The position numbers and the translations under genes are program-made. This document shows, in pieces, positions 61,545-64,000 of a stretch of DNA of 64,000 nucleotides; positions within the stretch are counted from its first letter, which is position 1, and each line of letters opens with the position of its first letter. This stretch comes from Aphodoplasma sp045541115 (GTDB lineage: Bacteria; Bacillota; Clostridia; UBA1381; UMGS1253): assembly GCA_045541115.1 (NCBI GenBank), contig JAZQIM010000021.1, forward strand, positions 1 to 64,000, read 5' to 3'. Under the pieces are notes generated by a model. It worked only from the letters and a program-made list of their open reading frames with translations, did no database searches and had not been told where the DNA came from.

Positions 61545-62114
61545 ATGAAAAAATACTTTATAACAAGACAAAGAAAAAATGAAATAAAAGATACTGTGAT
61601 TGAGATAATGAAAAACAGCGCCGTAAAATCACTTCCCGTAAAGCTTAATGACATAATGAAAGCGTACAAAATCAGATGCATAAAAATGGACAAAATTACA
61701 CCGCGCAGCTCGAAACATGCAGGCGATATAAATGATGACGGATATATAATAAAAAGCGGCGAGAGCTATGTTATATTTTATAATCCGACTCACACAAGAG
61801 CAAGAATTCGCTATACGCTTGCGTGCCAGTTGGCACATATATTTTTAGGACATATTTTAAAGGGCGCATCAGATAAAAAGACCGATATCGAGGCTGCTTA
61901 TTTTGCAGATGAGCTTTTAATGCCATTATCTGTACTTGACAGCTATGGCGCACGAAGTGCAGAAGATATTATGAGACGGTGCGACGTGTCATATACGGCG
62001 GCGAAAATTCGCCAAAGAGATTTTGTGCGCCGTGATAAATACAAAAAAGCAAACGGCGAGACACGCTACGATATAAAGTTTTTAAATCAGTTTTTCTCGA
62101 GCGATGATAAATAA
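61545..62114 (+). CDS. ImmA/IrrE-like protein with lost HExxH motif
   Basis: About 189 aa. The segment RIRYTLACQLAHIFLGH (about residues 86-102) aligns with the family pattern RFTLAHELGHLLLGH, and DIEAAYFADELLMP (about 111-124) with its conserved EAD..FA.ELLMP block. In place of HELGH it reads CQLAH: the first metal His is Cys and the catalytic Glu is Gln. It is probably not an active zinc peptidase and may bind a partner instead. A start at 61545 fits the domain; the frame upstream to 61428 crosses a terminator. The partner regulator usually beside immA is absent. Confidence 0.7.
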   Translation: MKKYFITRQRKNEIKDTVIEIMKNSAVKSLPVKLNDIMKAYKIRCIKMDKITPRSSKHAGDINDDGYIIKSGESYVIFYNPTHTRARIRYTLACQLAHIFLGHILKGASDKKTDIEAAYFADELLMPLSVLDSYGARSAEDIMRRCDVSYTAAKIRQRDFVRRDKYKKANGETRYDIKFLNQFFSSDDK

Positions 62115-62135
62115 GATTTATAAATCGGAGGATAT

Positions 62136-62303
62136 ATGATGTTTGAAAAGGTAATATATAAGCTGGTTTCATTTGACGGCGATTATGCTCTGCTTGTAAG
62201 TGAAGATGGCATTGAAAATAGAGTAGCAAGGGCACTTCTTCCGCCCGATGCAGACGAAGGCTCTAGAATAAAGTGGGAGAATTTTGAATACGAGACAATA
62301 TAA
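62136..62303 (+). CDS. Small DUF3006-like protein
   Basis: A 55-aa acidic protein, MMFEKVIYKLVSFDGDYALL and onward to WENFEYETI. The FDGDYALLVSEDG and RALLPPDADEGSRIKW segments resemble DUF3006, a family of small beta proteins (typically EGD.A.LE..G and LP..AKEGD). CGGAGG precedes the ATG; a second ATG follows immediately at 62139. It lies 21 nt after the ImmA-like gene and 24 nt before the HAD gene, so the three may form an operon. Confidence 0.65.
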   Translation: MMFEKVIYKLVSFDGDYALLVSEDGIENRVARALLPPDADEGSRIKWENFEYETI

Positions 62304-62327
62304 AAAATACAGCAAGGAGATGAAATA

Positions 62328-62990
62328 ATGATAAAAGCATGTCTTTTTGATTTGGACGGAACACTTTTAGATACGCTTACTACTATATCATATTACGGAA
62401 ATCTTGCGCTTGAACGGTTTGGTTTTTCGCCGATCGAAAAGGAAAAATATAAGTATTTAATAGGCAATGGAGCAAAGATTTTAATTGATCGTATGTTAAA
62501 ATATATCGATGCATATAGTGAGGAGATGTCACAAAAGGTGTATGCTTTTTATAACGAAAGCTATAATTCGGATACGCTGCTTTACACAAAGCCGTATGAC
62601 GGAATTGTAAATATGCTTTGTGACATAAAAAAGCGAAAGATTTTATCGGGCGTAATTTCAAACAAGCCTGATTTTGCGACACGCTCTGTAGTAAAAGAAA
62701 TTTTTGACAAATCGCTTATTGACAGCGTTCGCGGCCAGGTAGACGGAGTGCCGATAAAGCCTAATATAGATGGTCCGCTTTTCGTGTTAAATGAGATGAA
62801 GGTTTTGCCGTCTGAAACGATTTATATAGGCGATTCCGGAGTCGACATGCAGACGGGCAAAAATCTTGGAGCATTTACGATTGGAGTATCGTGGGGATTT
62901 CGCGATGAAAAAGAGCTAATCGAAAACGGCGCCGATTTGATAGTAAATAATCCGCATGAAATTGTTGAATATATAGATAGCATAATATAA
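62328..62990 (+). CDS. HAD-family phosphatase, phosphoglycolate phosphatase-like
   Basis: A 220-aa HAD hydrolase: motif I FDLDGTLLDT (about 6-15, nucleophile Asp), a helical cap (about 20-90), motif II SGVISNKPD (about 111), motif III Lys in VPIKPNIDG (about 141), and motif IV YIGDSGVDMQTGKN (about 165-178). The closest pattern is Gph/PpaX-like. Its physiological substrate cannot be read. AAGGAGATG precedes the ATG. Confidence 0.9.
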   Translation: MIKACLFDLDGTLLDTLTTISYYGNLALERFGFSPIEKEKYKYLIGNGAKILIDRMLKYIDAYSEEMSQKVYAFYNESYNSDTLLYTKPYDGIVNMLCDIKKRKILSGVISNKPDFATRSVVKEIFDKSLIDSVRGQVDGVPIKPNIDGPLFVLNEMKVLPSETIYIGDSGVDMQTGKNLGAFTIGVSWGFRDEKELIENGADLIVNNPHEIVEYIDSII

Positions 62991-63022
62991 AAAAGGCAGA
63001 GCAAAATGCTCTGCCTTAATTT
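62991..63022. terminator. Bidirectional terminator
   Basis: An 11-bp stem AAGGCAGAGCA / TGCTCTGCCTT with loop AAA and A/T runs either side. It serves the HAD gene and ilvE. Confidence 0.85.
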
Positions 63023-63030
63023 TTGCTATA

Positions 63031-64000
63031 TTAAAGTGTAACTGTCCAGCCAAATGTATCTTCACATTTGCCCCACTGAATTCCTGTGATTGTGTCGTAG
63101 AGCTTCTGGCTTACAGGTCCGATTTCGTTATTGTTGATTGTCATAACATCGTCTTTGAAGCGAAGCTTTCCAACGGGAGAAATTACTGCAGCAGTACCTG
63201 TGCCGAAACATTCTTCGAGTGCGCCGCTCTTTTGTGCATCGATAAGCTCGTCAACAGATATTCTTCTTTCTTCAACTTCATATCCCCAGCTTTTACATAC
63301 GTTTATTACGGAGTTACGCGTAATTCCCGGAAGAATGCTGCCGTTAAGCATCGGTGTAACGATTTTTCCGTTAATTTTAAAGAATATGTTCATTGCGCCG
63401 ACTTCTTCGATATATTTTCTCTCCACTCCATCGAGCCAGAGAACCTGTGAGTATCCGTCGTCATGTGCTTTTACCTGCGCAGCAAGGCTTGCAGCATAGT
63501 TGCCGCCTGTTTTTGCATATCCGATACCGCCTTTTACGGCTCTTACATAATCGTCTTCAATCCAGATTCCAACCGGAGCAAGTCCGCTTGCATAATATGC
63601 GCCGCTCGGCGAAAGGATTATGATGAATAAATATGTTTTTGACGGTGCAACGCCTAAAAATTCGTCTGTTGCGATTACAAATGGTCTTATGTATAATGAT
63701 GTACCGTCTTGTGTCGGAATCCAGTCCTCGTCAACTTTTACAAGCGCCTTTACAGCTTCCACAAAGTCTTCTTCAGGAATCTGAGGTATGCAAAGTCTTT
63801 CGTTTGAAGCGTTTGCGCGCTTTGCATTCATATCAGGGCGGAACAGTCTCGTTTTACCGTCTACGCCTTTATATGCCTTTAAGCCTTCAAACATTTCCTG
63901 ACCATAGTGAAATACCATTGCAGATGGTGCAAGTGATATATTCTGGTAGGGAACTATTCTTGCATCGTGCCAGCCTTTGCCTTCGGTATAATTCATTACA
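63031..64000 (-). CDS. ilvE: Branched-chain amino-acid aminotransferase (partial)
   Basis: At least 321 aa, running off the right edge. The Met at 63996 matches the internal M/D-YTEGKGWHDARIVPY of longer (about 355 aa) type II enzymes, so the true start lies beyond the window. Features are LAPSAMVFHYGQEMFEGLKAY, the PLP-lysine-type motif GIGYAKTGGNYAASL (about residue 163 of this segment), LWLDGVERKYIEEVGAMNIFF and ECFGTGTAAVISPVG. It transfers the amino group in leucine, isoleucine and valine synthesis or breakdown. Confidence 0.92.
   Translation of the reverse strand, partial: VMNYTEGKGWHDARIVPYQNISLAPSAMVFHYGQEMFEGLKAYKGVDGKTRLFRPDMNAKRANASNERLCIPQIPEEDFVEAVKALVKVDEDWIPTQDGTSLYIRPFVIATDEFLGVAPSKTYLFIIILSPSGAYYASGLAPVGIWIEDDYVRAVKGGIGYAKTGGNYAASLAAQVKAHDDGYSQVLWLDGVERKYIEEVGAMNIFFKINGKIVTPMLNGSILPGITRNSVINVCKSWGYEVEERRISVDELIDAQKSGALEECFGTGTAAVISPVGKLRFKDDVMTINNNEIGPVSQKLYDTITGIQWGKCEDTFGWTVTL

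Noticed and set aside
1..64000. CRISPR array or transposase gene
   Set aside because: No regularly spaced identical repeats and no DDE, serine or tyrosine recombinase motif were seen in any credible coding sequence.

Overview
The window is AT-rich chromosomal DNA from an anaerobic Gram-positive bacterium, most likely a member of the Clostridia. The evidence is a six-gene Rnf complex, a PPi-dependent phosphofructokinase, RNase Y with YmdB, a MecA-like adaptor, an LCP cell-wall ligase, an S-layer-homology protein, a tryptophan T-box leader, strong AGGAGG-type ribosome sites and U-tailed hairpin terminators. No rRNA, CRISPR array, transposase or recombinase was seen.

Layout. 1-300 holds two decayed tRNA-Leu relics. 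652-1862 is a divergent pair: a secreted SLH protein and a small XRE regulator with a palindromic operator between them. 1943-23166 is one long rightward exopolysaccharide (EPS) locus of 19 genes. It has an initiating phosphoglycosyl transferase, seven other glycosyltransferase-type genes plus GtrII, a flippase, a polymerase, two Wzz-like copolymerases, two hexapeptide acyltransferases and a ChbG-type deacetylase. Unusually it also carries cyclic-di-GMP-type modules: a degenerate GGDEF domain fused to a Wzz-like protein, a degenerate GGDEF plus intact EAL protein, and a stand-alone EAL protein. A membrane metallophosphoesterase with a DnaA domain I-like N-terminus lies in the same operon.

23200-38230 is mostly housekeeping: pfp, T-box/trpB2, a polysaccharide deacetylase, an LCP protein, tRNA-Tyr and tRNA-Thr, an isochorismatase-family hydrolase, queG, argC-argB, dCMP deaminase, acyl-ACP thioesterase, ymdB and rny. 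An intergenic cluster of four DnaA-box-like 9-mers lies at 28925-28987. 38660-41810 encodes a deacetylase and a GH26-like glycosidase, probably acting at the cell surface. 41842-44229 is a two-gene cassette (a protein with a toxin-44-like C-terminus and a DUF5050-like lipoprotein) bounded by inverted repeats and by an outer direct repeat.

44233-53811 holds an aldo/keto reductase with a ferredoxin tail, a ribose operon ending in deoC (rbsK-D-A-C-B-deoC), glmM, and luxS-mtnN. 53830-60185 holds mecA and rnfCDGEAB. 60259-64000 holds an M23 peptidase, an ImmA-like protein that has lost its HExxH motif, a tiny DUF3006-like gene, a HAD phosphatase and a partial ilvE.

The best candidates for something undescribed are the c-di-GMP-linked EPS locus (Wzz-GGDEF fusion, two EAL proteins, DnaA-like/phosphoesterase fusion) and the inverted-repeat-bounded toxin-like cassette. 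Functions were read from motifs without database searches.
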